The notes: generated by a model from the sequence alone, not told the origin. A stretch of 5,513 bases of DNA from an uncultured Christensenella sp. (GCA_910579585.1 CAJTVA010000070.1:1-5513), one strand, 5' to 3'; shown: positions 1 through 5,497, numbered from the stretch's first letter. Program-made: numbers and translations.

Positions 1-312
1 CGCGGGGTGGTTTATTAATCGTATATACAAATTATCGTGTAGTTCATTTCGTCATTTCCAATCGTCGGCTTTTTCAATAGCCCCCATTAAGTGTGCGCCC
101 AAGTAATTTATGTACATACATTGCTGAAAGAATCAAATCTCAGCTTATGCGTATATGCCCGCAATCATTACCCTTAACAGTCGCCATACCATATTTCATA
201 TCCCAAAACACATAAGGATAAACGGATACAATCTTGCCGCCATAAGCTTAGTGTTTCAGAGTATACAAAAAAATCTTCGTAATGGTATAGTTTCTTATTT
301 GCAAGTGCTTTT
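1..312. other. Region without a supported gene, downstream of yunB
   Basis: This AT-rich stretch follows the yunB stop codon in the direction of yunB transcription. I find no tRNA, rRNA, tandem repeat, convincing terminator hairpin or recognisable protein. Two unsupported open frames cross it: a 70-codon plus-strand frame at 155-367 and a 56-codon minus-strand frame at 174-344 that overlaps the yunB end. Neither has a Shine-Dalgarno sequence or a motif I know. The region may be intergenic, or may hold the decayed remains of a gene. Confidence 0.5.
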
Positions 313-984
313 TCAATTTTTAGGAACCAAAAGCCCGTTCGCACCGATTAGGGAAGCTTGCAGATAAGTATCGGGTATTTTGCCCGCAATCACGCTTTCG
401 CATATGAGCACTTCAATCGTCGAAGCTAGGTTGGTTGACTTCGATGGCAGAATTATAGAAATATCAGAAACTATTTCAAGATATAATGAGTGTTTAGTCT
501 GGTTTATGCCTGCTTCGGTGAATTTGGAAACGAAACGACATTCCACGTTGGAAATGGGAATAATTTTGATGTTTATTTTCGTGCCGAAACCCGCAAGCGC
601 TTCTATGCCCGTCAGCGCGCCTATGGGCACCTGAATGCCCTCCGCGCTCATTTTTGTCAGGTTCTCCTGAGAAAGATACGCCGTATCCCTCGCAATGCGG
701 TTAATTTTAAGGCTGTCCGTCGTAATCGAAGTTACGTTCCCCGCGCCGTCGCGCTCAATCGCTATTAAATCTTCGTAGCGCATAGTGTCGTTTAAGGTAT
801 AGTAAATAGCGTCGTTGACGGCGACGGTGGTTATAGAGCGTATCGTCGCTTCGCTTATGGAAATAAGAACGCGCGTAACGTTGCGCTGGAAAAACAACAA
901 CACCCCGACCGTTAGCAGACAGAGTATCAAAATCAGTACTTTAAAACGCTTAAATTTTCTGTTTGAACGTATTTTGCGCGCCAT
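313..984 (-). CDS. yunB: Sporulation protein YunB
   Basis: The 223-residue product has the architecture of the Spore_YunB family. It starts with a basic N-terminus (about residues 2-15, many Arg and Lys), followed by one membrane segment (about 15-33) and a soluble domain that would lie outside the membrane. Segments I recognise as family-like are the P-I-G-x-L-T-G stretch (120-126) with G-F-G-T-K-I-N-I-K (132-140), the G-I-N-Q-T-K-H block (159-165) and a C-terminal G-K-I-P-D-T-Y (201-207). Length is slightly below that of the Bacillus protein (about 250 residues). In Bacillus yunB belongs to the sigma-E mother-cell regulon and is needed for normal sporulation; its biochemical role is not something I can state. 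ATG at 984 is the only plausible start, because an in-frame stop lies two codons upstream. There is no Shine-Dalgarno sequence, but a sigma-E-like promoter sits directly before the ATG. The gene appears to be transcribed alone. Confidence 0.9.
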   Translation of the reverse strand: MARKIRSNRKFKRFKVLILILCLLTVGVLLFFQRNVTRVLISISEATIRSITTVAVNDAIYYTLNDTMRYEDLIAIERDGAGNVTSITTDSLKINRIARDTAYLSQENLTKMSAEGIQVPIGALTGIEALAGFGTKINIKIIPISNVECRFVSKFTEAGINQTKHSLYLEIVSDISIILPSKSTNLASTIEVLICESVIAGKIPDTYLQASLIGANGLLVPKN

Positions 985-1003
985 ACTTTATTGTATGGCG
1001 CGC
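976..1003. repeat. Perfect 11-base inverted repeat over the yunB -10 box and start codon
   Basis: The arms GCGCGCCATAC (976-986) and GTATGGCGCGC (993-1003) are perfect reverse complements separated by a 6-base AT-only spacer. On the minus strand one arm contains most of the sigma-E -10 box and the other contains the yunB ATG and its second codon. No T-tract follows either side, so this is not a terminator. It could be an operator at the DNA level. If transcription starts further upstream, it could instead be an RNA hairpin that hides the start codon. Confidence 0.75.
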
Positions 1004-1016
1004 CTTGTCCATTTAT
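990..1016 (-). promoter_or_regulatory. Sigma-E-type promoter of yunB
   Basis: Read on the minus strand, an ATA core (-35, positions 1016-1014, preceded by TTA) is followed after exactly 16 bases by CATACAAT (-10, 997-990). This fits the known sigma-E pattern ATA-N16 to 18-CATACA-T and agrees with yunB being a sigma-E gene in Bacillus. Only five bases separate the -10 box from the yunB ATG, so transcription would start at or next to the start codon. The -10 box also lies inside an 11-base inverted repeat (976-1003). Confidence 0.7.
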
Positions 1017-1113
1017 TAATTAAGACGGATAACTTTAAAACGCAGAGAAGCAAGCAAGACAAGGCGCGGTGATTTTTTACGACGGGGAGCTTACATTACG
1101 TAAGTGACCCTAG

Positions 1114-1142
1114 AAAAAATTGCCGCAACGCAGTATTGCGCA
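1114..1142 (-). terminator. Probable rho-independent terminator of the spoVA operon
   Basis: On the minus strand, 14 bases after the spoVAE stop codon, TGCGCAA (1142-1136) can pair with TTGCGGCA (1128-1121) around a 7-base loop, giving seven pairs with one bulged G. The hairpin is followed by A and then six T (1119-1114). It has the right place and orientation to end the spoVAD-spoVAE transcript before yunB. The stem is short and interrupted, so confidence is moderate. Confidence 0.55.
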
Positions 1143-1155
1143 GCTTATATGCGTT

Positions 1156-1545
1156 TTAATTGGGTTTTGTACGCGATTTAAATAATATCGCCATAATGAA
1201 GGCAAATACTACTGCGGCAGTCACGCCCGCGCTTGCGGCGGCGAGCGAACCCGTTATCGCGCCGAAAAAGCCCTTTTCCGCCCCCCTTATCGCGCCGTTT
1301 GCAAGCAGGTACCCGAAGCCCGAAATGGGCACCGTTGCGCCCGCGCCCGCAAAATCGACCAACGGCTGATAAACCCCGACTGCGGTCAAGACCACGCCCG
1401 CCAGCATAAAGTAGACCAGTATTTTACCTGCGGTGAGGTCGGTGAAGTTAATAATTATCTGCGCGATTACGCAGATACCTCCGCCGACCGCAAAAGCCTT
1501 TAAAAACTGTAAAAATATATCAAGCATTTCGCTTCCGAAGTCCAT
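1156..1545 (-). CDS. spoVAE: Stage V sporulation protein AE (SpoVAE/SpoVAEb)
   Basis: This 129-residue hydrophobic protein belongs to the SpoVA family of inner spore membrane proteins. With SpoVAC and SpoVAD these handle uptake of dipicolinic acid into the forespore and its release in germination. It has about four hydrophobic segments (residues 8-30, 38-58, 68-85 and 96-122) and the family-like G-A-G-A-T-V-P-I-S-G-F-G stretch (67-78). It ends with a short basic tail. Length is normal for the family. The ATG at 1545 is supported by AAGGAGG seven bases upstream, and that ribosome binding site overlaps the spoVAD stop codon, so the two genes are tightly coupled. No promoter is visible in front of it. 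Because the upstream spoVAD is cut and the adjoining recombinase gene ends in a terminator, spoVAE would receive little operon transcription in the arrangement seen here. Confidence 0.93.
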   Translation of the reverse strand: MDFGSEMLDIFLQFLKAFAVGGGICVIAQIIINFTDLTAGKILVYFMLAGVVLTAVGVYQPLVDFAGAGATVPISGFGYLLANGAIRGAEKGFFGAITGSLAAASAGVTAAVVFAFIMAILFKSRTKPN

Positions 1546-1552
1546 TACAAAA

Positions 1553-1559
1553 CCTCCTT
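1553..1559 (-). promoter_or_regulatory. Ribosome binding site of spoVAE
   Basis: AAGGAGG on the minus strand (1559-1553) ends seven bases before the spoVAE ATG. The first two A of the motif are also the last two bases of the spoVAD TAA stop codon, so the end of spoVAD translation and the start of spoVAE translation are coupled. It is the only strong Shine-Dalgarno sequence at a gene start in the window. Confidence 0.9.
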
Positions 1560-1953
1560 ACACTTCAAGCTGAACGGCGTGGCTTATACAGGGAATACTT
1601 TCCCCCTGCCCCGAAGATACGGTTGACAAAAGCGCACCGGTTGCGGCGAAAAGAATACGCTTATACAGCCCAGCGTTCATTTTGGTGAGTATATAAGAGT
1701 TCAGCACGCTTGCGGAACACCCCGCGCCGCTTCCGCCCTGAAACTCCTTTTCGATAACTTTATAGACGATTTCACCGCAATCAACGTGGTTTTCGGATAT
1801 GCTATATCCCTTTTCCCAACATAAATCTTTGACAATACGACTGCCGAGCGCGCCCAAATCGCCCGTCAGAATCATATCGTAGTCGGTTGCGTCGGTGCCC
1901 GTGTCCTTGAAGTGCTGCATTATGGTGTCTGCCGCGGCGGGGGAAAATGTCAA
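1558..1953 (-). CDS. spoVAD: Stage V sporulation protein AD, C-terminal fragment of an interrupted gene
   Basis: SpoVAD is a thiolase-fold protein of about 338 residues that binds dipicolinic acid in the inner spore membrane complex. Only its last 127 residues or so are present: the conserved P-A-A-A-D-T-I motif, then Y-D-M-I-L-T-G-D-L-G, the I-V-K-D-L block, D-C-G-E, the G-G-S-G-A-G-C-S-A motif and F-A-A-T-G-A-L-L-S-T near the end. These follow the Bacillus protein from about residue 210 to its C-terminus. Upstream of the proline codon (1941-1939) the homology ends. The frame continues for ten unrelated codons to a stop at 1974-1972, and the TTG at 1953 that opens the frame has no ribosome binding site, so it is not a real start. 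The N-terminal part is not found elsewhere in the window. The gene is therefore split at this point by the recombinase-bearing DNA. The remaining fragment shows no frameshift or internal stop, which argues against long-standing decay. Confidence 0.88.
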   Translation of the reverse strand: MTFSPAAADTIMQHFKDTGTDATDYDMILTGDLGALGSRIVKDLCWEKGYSISENHVDCGEIVYKVIEKEFQGGSGAGCSASVLNSYILTKMNAGLYKRILFAATGALLSTVSSGQGESIPCISHAVQLEV

Positions 1954-1974
1954 TAAAACGCCATAAAAAATTCA
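1939..1974. other. Junction of spoVAD and inserted DNA (probable attachment-site half)
   Basis: SpoVAD-like coding sequence ends at the CCC proline codon (1941-1939, minus strand). AT-rich sequence begins at 1944, and an in-frame stop is reached at 1974-1972. The five G on the plus strand (1939-1943) may belong to the sequence shared by both recombination partners, since intact spoVAD genes usually read Met-Ala-Pro-Ala-Ala-Ala here. Only one junction is visible, so the core cannot be defined. The distance to the recombinase stop codon is about 45 bases, as expected for an integrase gene lying next to its own attachment site. Confidence 0.6.
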
Positions 1975-1977
1975 TAT

Positions 1978-2004
1978 AAAAAAAGCGGGTTAAGCCCGCT
2001 TTTT
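1978..2004 (-). terminator. Rho-independent terminator of the recombinase gene
   Basis: On the minus strand AAAAAGCGGG (2004-1995) pairs perfectly with CCCGCTTTTT (1989-1980) around a 5-base loop, and the T-run extends to seven (1984-1978). The recombinase TAA stop codon (1992-1990) lies within the loop, so the terminator overlaps the end of the coding region. The A-run and T-run on both sides mean it could work in both directions. It should stop element transcription from running into the spoVAD fragment and spoVAE. Confidence 0.9.
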
Positions 2005-3684
2005 ATTAACGTTTTTACACTGTTCGATATATTCGGCGGCGGAAAGATACGCGTCCTTGCACTTTAAATGAATTTCGACCGCGCCGCCCTCTAGGATATA
2101 AATGTTTTCTACAAGCTCGGTCAATATATCGCGTGAAAGCTCTTTCAATCCGTTGTACTTTTTGAAAGTTGCGATAAACTCGTTACCGCCGTCCACGCCG
2201 TCCAAAAAAGCTTGCATCTCCGCTTTTATGCGCTTGATTTCTTTTTCGGAACGCGCTACTGCGTTCTCATACTTTTCTTTTAGCGCAAGATACTGCCCGC
2301 GGCTTAGCAAACCGTTTTTAAAATCGGGGTAAAGCTCCAAAAGAATTTTTTCAGACCTCTCTTTCTCCCGCTCGTTTGCTGCAAGCTCGGCGGAAAGGCG
2401 CTTCGACTTCACCCCACCCTTTTGCGCCCTGTTTATCTTCTCGATAAGCCTGTCGAAGTCAACGGCGATGGATATATATTTGTTCAGGGTGGTCAGCACC
2501 GCCTCTTCCAGCACCTCGGCGCGGATAGCGTGCTTCGTGCACATAGAGCTGTGCATTTTGCGGTAGGTTGAGCAGATGTAATATTCATAGGTTTTGTACG
2601 GTTGTCTGACGGTGCGCTTCTGCATAGCTCTGCCGCAGTCGGCGCACTTCAAAAACCCCGCAAAGACCGAAAGCTTGCCCTCCTTTGCATTCGGCGAAGT
2701 GCGGGTATCGCGGGATAAAAGCGATTGCACCCTGTCGAAATCCTGTTTGGAAATTATCGCTTCGTGAGTGCCTTTGACGATTATGCGGTTTTGCTTGTCG
2801 ACCGCCTTTGCCGTATGGATTTTATAGCTTATGACCTCGTTTTTCTTCTGGACGAGGTTGCCGATATAGACCTCGTTAGTAAGAATTCTTCTTACCGTGC
2901 AATCCGTCCACCCGCCGCTTTCGCTACGGAAGTTCAGCCCTTTTGACGCCTTGTATCCTGCGGGGCTGAGAACCCCGCGCGCGTTCAAATCCCGTGCGAC
3001 GCCGATTATGCTGTAACCAGACAAAAACTTTGAAAATATATACCGCACCGTTGCGGCGGCTTCGTCGTCGATAACAAGCCTGTTGCGGTCGTTTTCGTCC
3101 TTTTTATACCCGAAAGCGGCGAAAGAGCCTATAAACTTGCCCTGTCTGCGGCGAATATCGAGCGCGCTTCTGACTTTCATAGAAATGTCGCGGCAGTACT
3201 CGTCGTTAATTATATTTTTGAAAGGCACGATTACGTTGTTCATCGTGGACGGGTTTTTGTAGCTGTCTATTCCGTCGTTCACCGCTATAAAACGCAATTT
3301 GAACGCGGGAAAAACGTGCTCTAAATACCTGCCCGACTCAACGTAGTTTCTGCCGAAACGCGATAAATCTTTGACGATAACGCAGTTTATCTTTTTGCCA
3401 GCCGCATCCGACATCATACGCTGAAACGCGGGACGGTCGAAATCCGTTCCGCTGTATCCGTCGTCTATATAATATTCCTTTAAACCGATTTCGTCATTTT
3501 CCGAAACGAAGCGCTCCAATAAGGCTTTTTGTGAAGCGACGCTTTCGCTTTCTATTTTGTCACCGTCTTCTCGTGAAAGTCTGATATAAAGCCCCGCATT
3601 AAAAACCGACGCTAACGCCGCAGGCGCCGAAACGGAATACTTACTTGTTCTTGACATATGTACACCCAACAGGTCGGGCGACAC
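1990..3684 (-). CDS. Large serine recombinase (site-specific integrase/excisionase)
   Basis: A 564-residue enzyme of the large serine recombinase family, which integrates and excises DNA at attachment sites through a serine-DNA covalent intermediate. The N-terminal resolvase domain (about 30-175) has Y-I-R-L-S with nucleophile Ser37, the D-D-G-Y-S-G-T-D-F-D-R-P block (74-84) and V-K-D-L-S-R-F-G-R-N-Y (104-114) with catalytic Arg109 and Arg112. The recombinase domain follows (about 185-290). A zinc ribbon comes next, with likely ligands Cys347, Cys350, Cys371 and Cys382, and then a charged coiled coil (about 425-495) and a C-terminal tail. Length and domain order are complete, so the enzyme is probably active. 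The frame opens with GTG at 3684. ATG at 3657 (555 residues) is an equally likely start; neither has a good Shine-Dalgarno sequence. A vegetative-type promoter lies just upstream. Its place next to the break in spoVAD makes spoVAD its likely target site. Confidence 0.95.
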   Translation of the reverse strand: MSPDLLGVHMSRTSKYSVSAPAALASVFNAGLYIRLSREDGDKIESESVASQKALLERFVSENDEIGLKEYYIDDGYSGTDFDRPAFQRMMSDAAGKKINCVIVKDLSRFGRNYVESGRYLEHVFPAFKLRFIAVNDGIDSYKNPSTMNNVIVPFKNIINDEYCRDISMKVRSALDIRRRQGKFIGSFAAFGYKKDENDRNRLVIDDEAAATVRYIFSKFLSGYSIIGVARDLNARGVLSPAGYKASKGLNFRSESGGWTDCTVRRILTNEVYIGNLVQKKNEVISYKIHTAKAVDKQNRIIVKGTHEAIISKQDFDRVQSLLSRDTRTSPNAKEGKLSVFAGFLKCADCGRAMQKRTVRQPYKTYEYYICSTYRKMHSSMCTKHAIRAEVLEEAVLTTLNKYISIAVDFDRLIEKINRAQKGGVKSKRLSAELAANEREKERSEKILLELYPDFKNGLLSRGQYLALKEKYENAVARSEKEIKRIKAEMQAFLDGVDGGNEFIATFKKYNGLKELSRDILTELVENIYILEGGAVEIHLKCKDAYLSAAEYIEQCKNVNKKRA

Positions 3685-3698
3685 TTTAACGCAGTTCT

Positions 3699-3727
3699 AT
3701 TTTATAAAATTTTTCACCGCTTGTAAA
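3699..3727 (-). promoter_or_regulatory. Candidate sigma-A-type promoter of the recombinase gene
   Basis: On the minus strand TTTACA (3727-3722) and TAAAAT (3704-3699) are separated by 17 bases. Transcription would begin a few bases before the GTG at 3684 and about 30 bases before the ATG at 3657. The promoter lies in the 48-base gap after the DUF6870-like gene, so the recombinase can be expressed separately from it. I see no sigma-E-like or sigma-K-like sequence here. Confidence 0.45.
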
Positions 3728-3732
3728 CGCGT

Positions 3733-3981
3733 TCAGCTAAGTCTTCTGGTGGCAATATTTACCAGTGCGGTTTCTATTTCAGGCGCGGAAGCTTTATCGG
3801 AAAATACGACCTTGACCGGCGTGTTCTTTACACGGAAACAGTATGGGTTTTTCACCGTCTTAATAAAACCCGCAAGCCGTTCATGTACGTTGCCCGTCGG
3901 TTTGAAAAGGGAAACATCAACAAGGTCTTTGCCCCCGATATCTTTCTTCTTACAGCTTAATAGATAGTCTTTACTCACCAT
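3733..3981 (-). CDS. Small DUF6870-like protein upstream of the recombinase
   Basis: This is an 82-residue soluble protein with no membrane segment or signal peptide. The order of motifs, D-L-V-D-V near residues 19-23, an E-R-L-A-G-F-I helix (34-40), V-K-N-P-Y-C-F (43-49) and V-K-V-V-F-S-D (56-62), resembles small proteins of family DUF6870 that I recall from Clostridia mobile elements. That assignment is from memory. The ATG at 3981 has no clear ribosome binding site. The gene lies 48 bases upstream of the recombinase on the same strand. Its function is unknown to me. Its size and place next to a large serine recombinase would suit an accessory factor such as a recombination directionality factor, but nothing in the sequence proves this. 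Confidence 0.7.
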   Translation of the reverse strand: MVSKDYLLSCKKKDIGGKDLVDVSLFKPTGNVHERLAGFIKTVKNPYCFRVKNTPVKVVFSDKASAPEIETALVNIATRRLS

Positions 3982-4010
3982 ACCGCAGATTTTTGCCCTA
4001 ACGCTCGGAT

Positions 4011-4030
4011 TTTATACCCCGAAATCGGGG
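4011..4030. promoter_or_regulatory. Palindrome and -10 box in the divergent promoter region
   Basis: CCCCGAAATCGGGG (4017-4030) is a palindrome with 6-base perfect arms around AA. It lies between the divergent DUF6870-like and O-antigen ligase-like genes. On the minus strand it is directly followed by TATAAAAT (4018-4011, sharing one to two bases with the palindrome), a good -10 box for the DUF6870-like gene, though no good -35 box is spaced to it. The palindrome is therefore placed to act as an operator for that gene. A terminator is unlikely, because no T-run follows on either strand. Confidence 0.4.
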
Positions 4031-4050
4031 CGGCGATTTGAATATTAGTA

Positions 4051-4079
4051 TTGACTTTATCGGATAATTATATTATAAT
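4051..4079 (+). promoter_or_regulatory. Sigma-A-type promoter of the O-antigen ligase-like gene
   Basis: TTGACT (4051-4056) and a perfect TATAAT (4074-4079) are separated by exactly 17 bases, so this should be a strong housekeeping promoter. Only eight bases separate the -10 box from the ATG at 4088. A normal start of transcription would leave an untranslated leader of about zero to three bases. Confidence 0.8.
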
Positions 4080-4087
4080 GTTGAAGT

Positions 4088-5497
4088 ATGAATAACGCGC
4101 TCGGTAAGATAAAACAAAATAAAGTGATAGATATTGTCAAGAATGTTTTATCATCTAAGTTTTTTCCTTTCGCAACTGCTGCGTTGTTTCTTTTATGCTA
4201 CTACACAGCGCTTGACCTGTTGGCGATTTATTACCTCGCGATAGTAGCAATTCTTATACTTTTACTGCTTGAAGACATAACTCCCCTTATCCCGCAGTTG
4301 CTGTTTATTAATCTGGTCGTATCGTTGAAAAACGCGCCCTCTTTGGGCACGACAGATTTTTATATGCGACCCGAAGTTTTGGCGCAGGCGGGCGCAATGT
4401 TCGCGCTTGCCGTATGCGCACTGATTTACAGGGTTGTTTTGTGCATAGTAAAAAAGCAGTTCAAAACCTCGCCCGTGTTTTACGGACTCAGCGCGTTCTG
4501 TTTCGTGCTTTTATTAAACGGCGTTTTCAACGAGCACTACACAATCAAAAATTTCCTGTTCGGGCTTATGCTAGCGCTGTGCTTTTTGGGAATTTACGTG
4601 CTTATTAAAAACAATATAAAAGCCGACAAAAACTGTTTCGAGAAAGTCGCCTACGGCTTTATCGCGTTAAGCGCGCTGTTGCTAATTCAAATTATCGTGG
4701 CTTACGCAACTACCGAAGATTTGTTCGTTGACGGCAGTATCGTCAGAGAAAGGCTTGTTTTCGGTTGGGGCGTCTACAACACTTACGGGCTTATGATTAT
4801 GCTGTGCCTGCCCGCCGCAACGTTCCTTGCGGGGCGGGAAAAGCACGGATATATCTTCACGGTTTATTCCGCGCTGATATTTACGGCAACCATTCTTTCG
4901 TGCAGCAGGCAAGCTATGATTGGCGCGATACTCATCTACCCCGTCTGCCTTATAATATTGCTTGTGAAAGGCAAGTACAGAATTCCGAACCTTTGCATAA
5001 CTGCCGCCGCCGTACTCGCAGGAATAGTTCTTGTCTGCATTTTCAGAGAAAAAATTTTGGAATCGCTTGCCGCGATTTTTGAAAATATCATCGTTGACGG
5101 TGAGCTGAACGGAAGCGGGCGCTGGCGGCTTTGGAAAGAGGCGTTGATTTATTTCTCCGAATTCCCCATATTCGGCGCGGGCTTCTTTATCGAAAGAAGT
5201 TACGAAGCTTTCGAGCTTCTGAATCTCGTTCCGCTGATGTGCCATAACACTGTGTTACAACTTATGAGTTCCTGCGGAATGGTCGGATTGATATTCTACA
5301 CGGTTCACAGAGTACAGACTGTCGTTTGTTACTGTAAAAACATCACGGTGGAGCGCACTTTTATCGCCCTTACTATCGTTATAATACTTATGCTGTCACT
5401 GGTTGATATGCACATTTTCAATATCTTCCCGACGATTATATACAGTTGCCTTTTGGCTGTGTTGGAAAAATCTCAGGATAAACAAAAAACTGCTTAA
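4088..5497 (+). CDS. O-antigen ligase/polymerase-like (Wzy_C) polytopic membrane protein
   Basis: This 469-residue protein has about 13 hydrophobic segments between residues 26 and 458. A large extracytoplasmic loop (about 321-387) precedes the last segments, which is the topology of the WaaL/Wzy family. These enzymes join or polymerise lipid-linked surface glycans at the outer face of the membrane. Family-like motifs are S-C-S-R-Q (271-275), G-S-G-R-W-R-L-W (342-349), F-P-I-F-G-A-G-F (359-366) and C-H-N-T-V-L-Q (385-391), where His386 matches the functional histidine, followed by G-M-V-G (397-400). In a Firmicute the product is more likely a capsule or surface polysaccharide polymerase, or a glycan transferase, than a lipopolysaccharide ligase. 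The substrate cannot be told. There is no Shine-Dalgarno sequence before the ATG, and the promoter lies right next to it. GTG at 4124 is a less likely alternative start. The gene is divergent from the recombinase pair. If the element reading is right, it is cargo. No terminator is seen before the window ends. Confidence 0.85.
   Translation: MNNALGKIKQNKVIDIVKNVLSSKFFPFATAALFLLCYYTALDLLAIYYLAIVAILILLLLEDITPLIPQLLFINLVVSLKNAPSLGTTDFYMRPEVLAQAGAMFALAVCALIYRVVLCIVKKQFKTSPVFYGLSAFCFVLLLNGVFNEHYTIKNFLFGLMLALCFLGIYVLIKNNIKADKNCFEKVAYGFIALSALLLIQIIVAYATTEDLFVDGSIVRERLVFGWGVYNTYGLMIMLCLPAATFLAGREKHGYIFTVYSALIFTATILSCSRQAMIGAILIYPVCLIILLVKGKYRIPNLCITAAAVLAGIVLVCIFREKILESLAAIFENIIVDGELNGSGRWRLWKEALIYFSEFPIFGAGFFIERSYEAFELLNLVPLMCHNTVLQLMSSCGMVGLIFYTVHRVQTVVCYCKNITVERTFIALTIVIILMLSLVDMHIFNIFPTIIYSCLLAVLEKSQDKQKTA

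Noticed and set aside
155..367. 70-codon plus-strand open frame at the yunB 3' end
   Set aside because: It overlaps yunB in antisense, has no ribosome binding site and no motif, and a minus-strand frame covers the same bases equally well.
490..768. Plus-strand open frames across yunB (380-634, 490-768 and 815-1072)
   Set aside because: They are antisense to, or extend from, the well supported yunB gene and show no protein family features.
976..1003. Inverted repeat as a terminator
   Set aside because: No T-run follows on either strand, and it coincides with a promoter and start codon.
1090..1104. Small palindrome (CTTAC and GTAAG arms with TTACGTAA inside) between spoVAE and yunB as an operator
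   Set aside because: The arms are only five bases long and it is about 75 bases upstream of the yunB promoter. Chance is a sufficient explanation.
1951..1953. TTG codon as a true start of a 131-residue spoVAD-like protein
   Set aside because: It lies in the junction sequence, has no ribosome binding site, and the residues before the P-A-A-A-D motif do not resemble SpoVAD. The product would lack about two thirds of the protein.
1948..1953. TTGACA on the minus strand at the junction as a -35 box that could drive spoVAE
   Set aside because: No -10-like hexamer occurs 16-18 bases downstream; that stretch is GC-rich spoVAD coding sequence.
4682..5245. 187-codon minus-strand open frame
   Set aside because: It lies entirely antisense to the O-antigen ligase-like gene, has a composition typical of a shadow frame, and has no recognisable motif.
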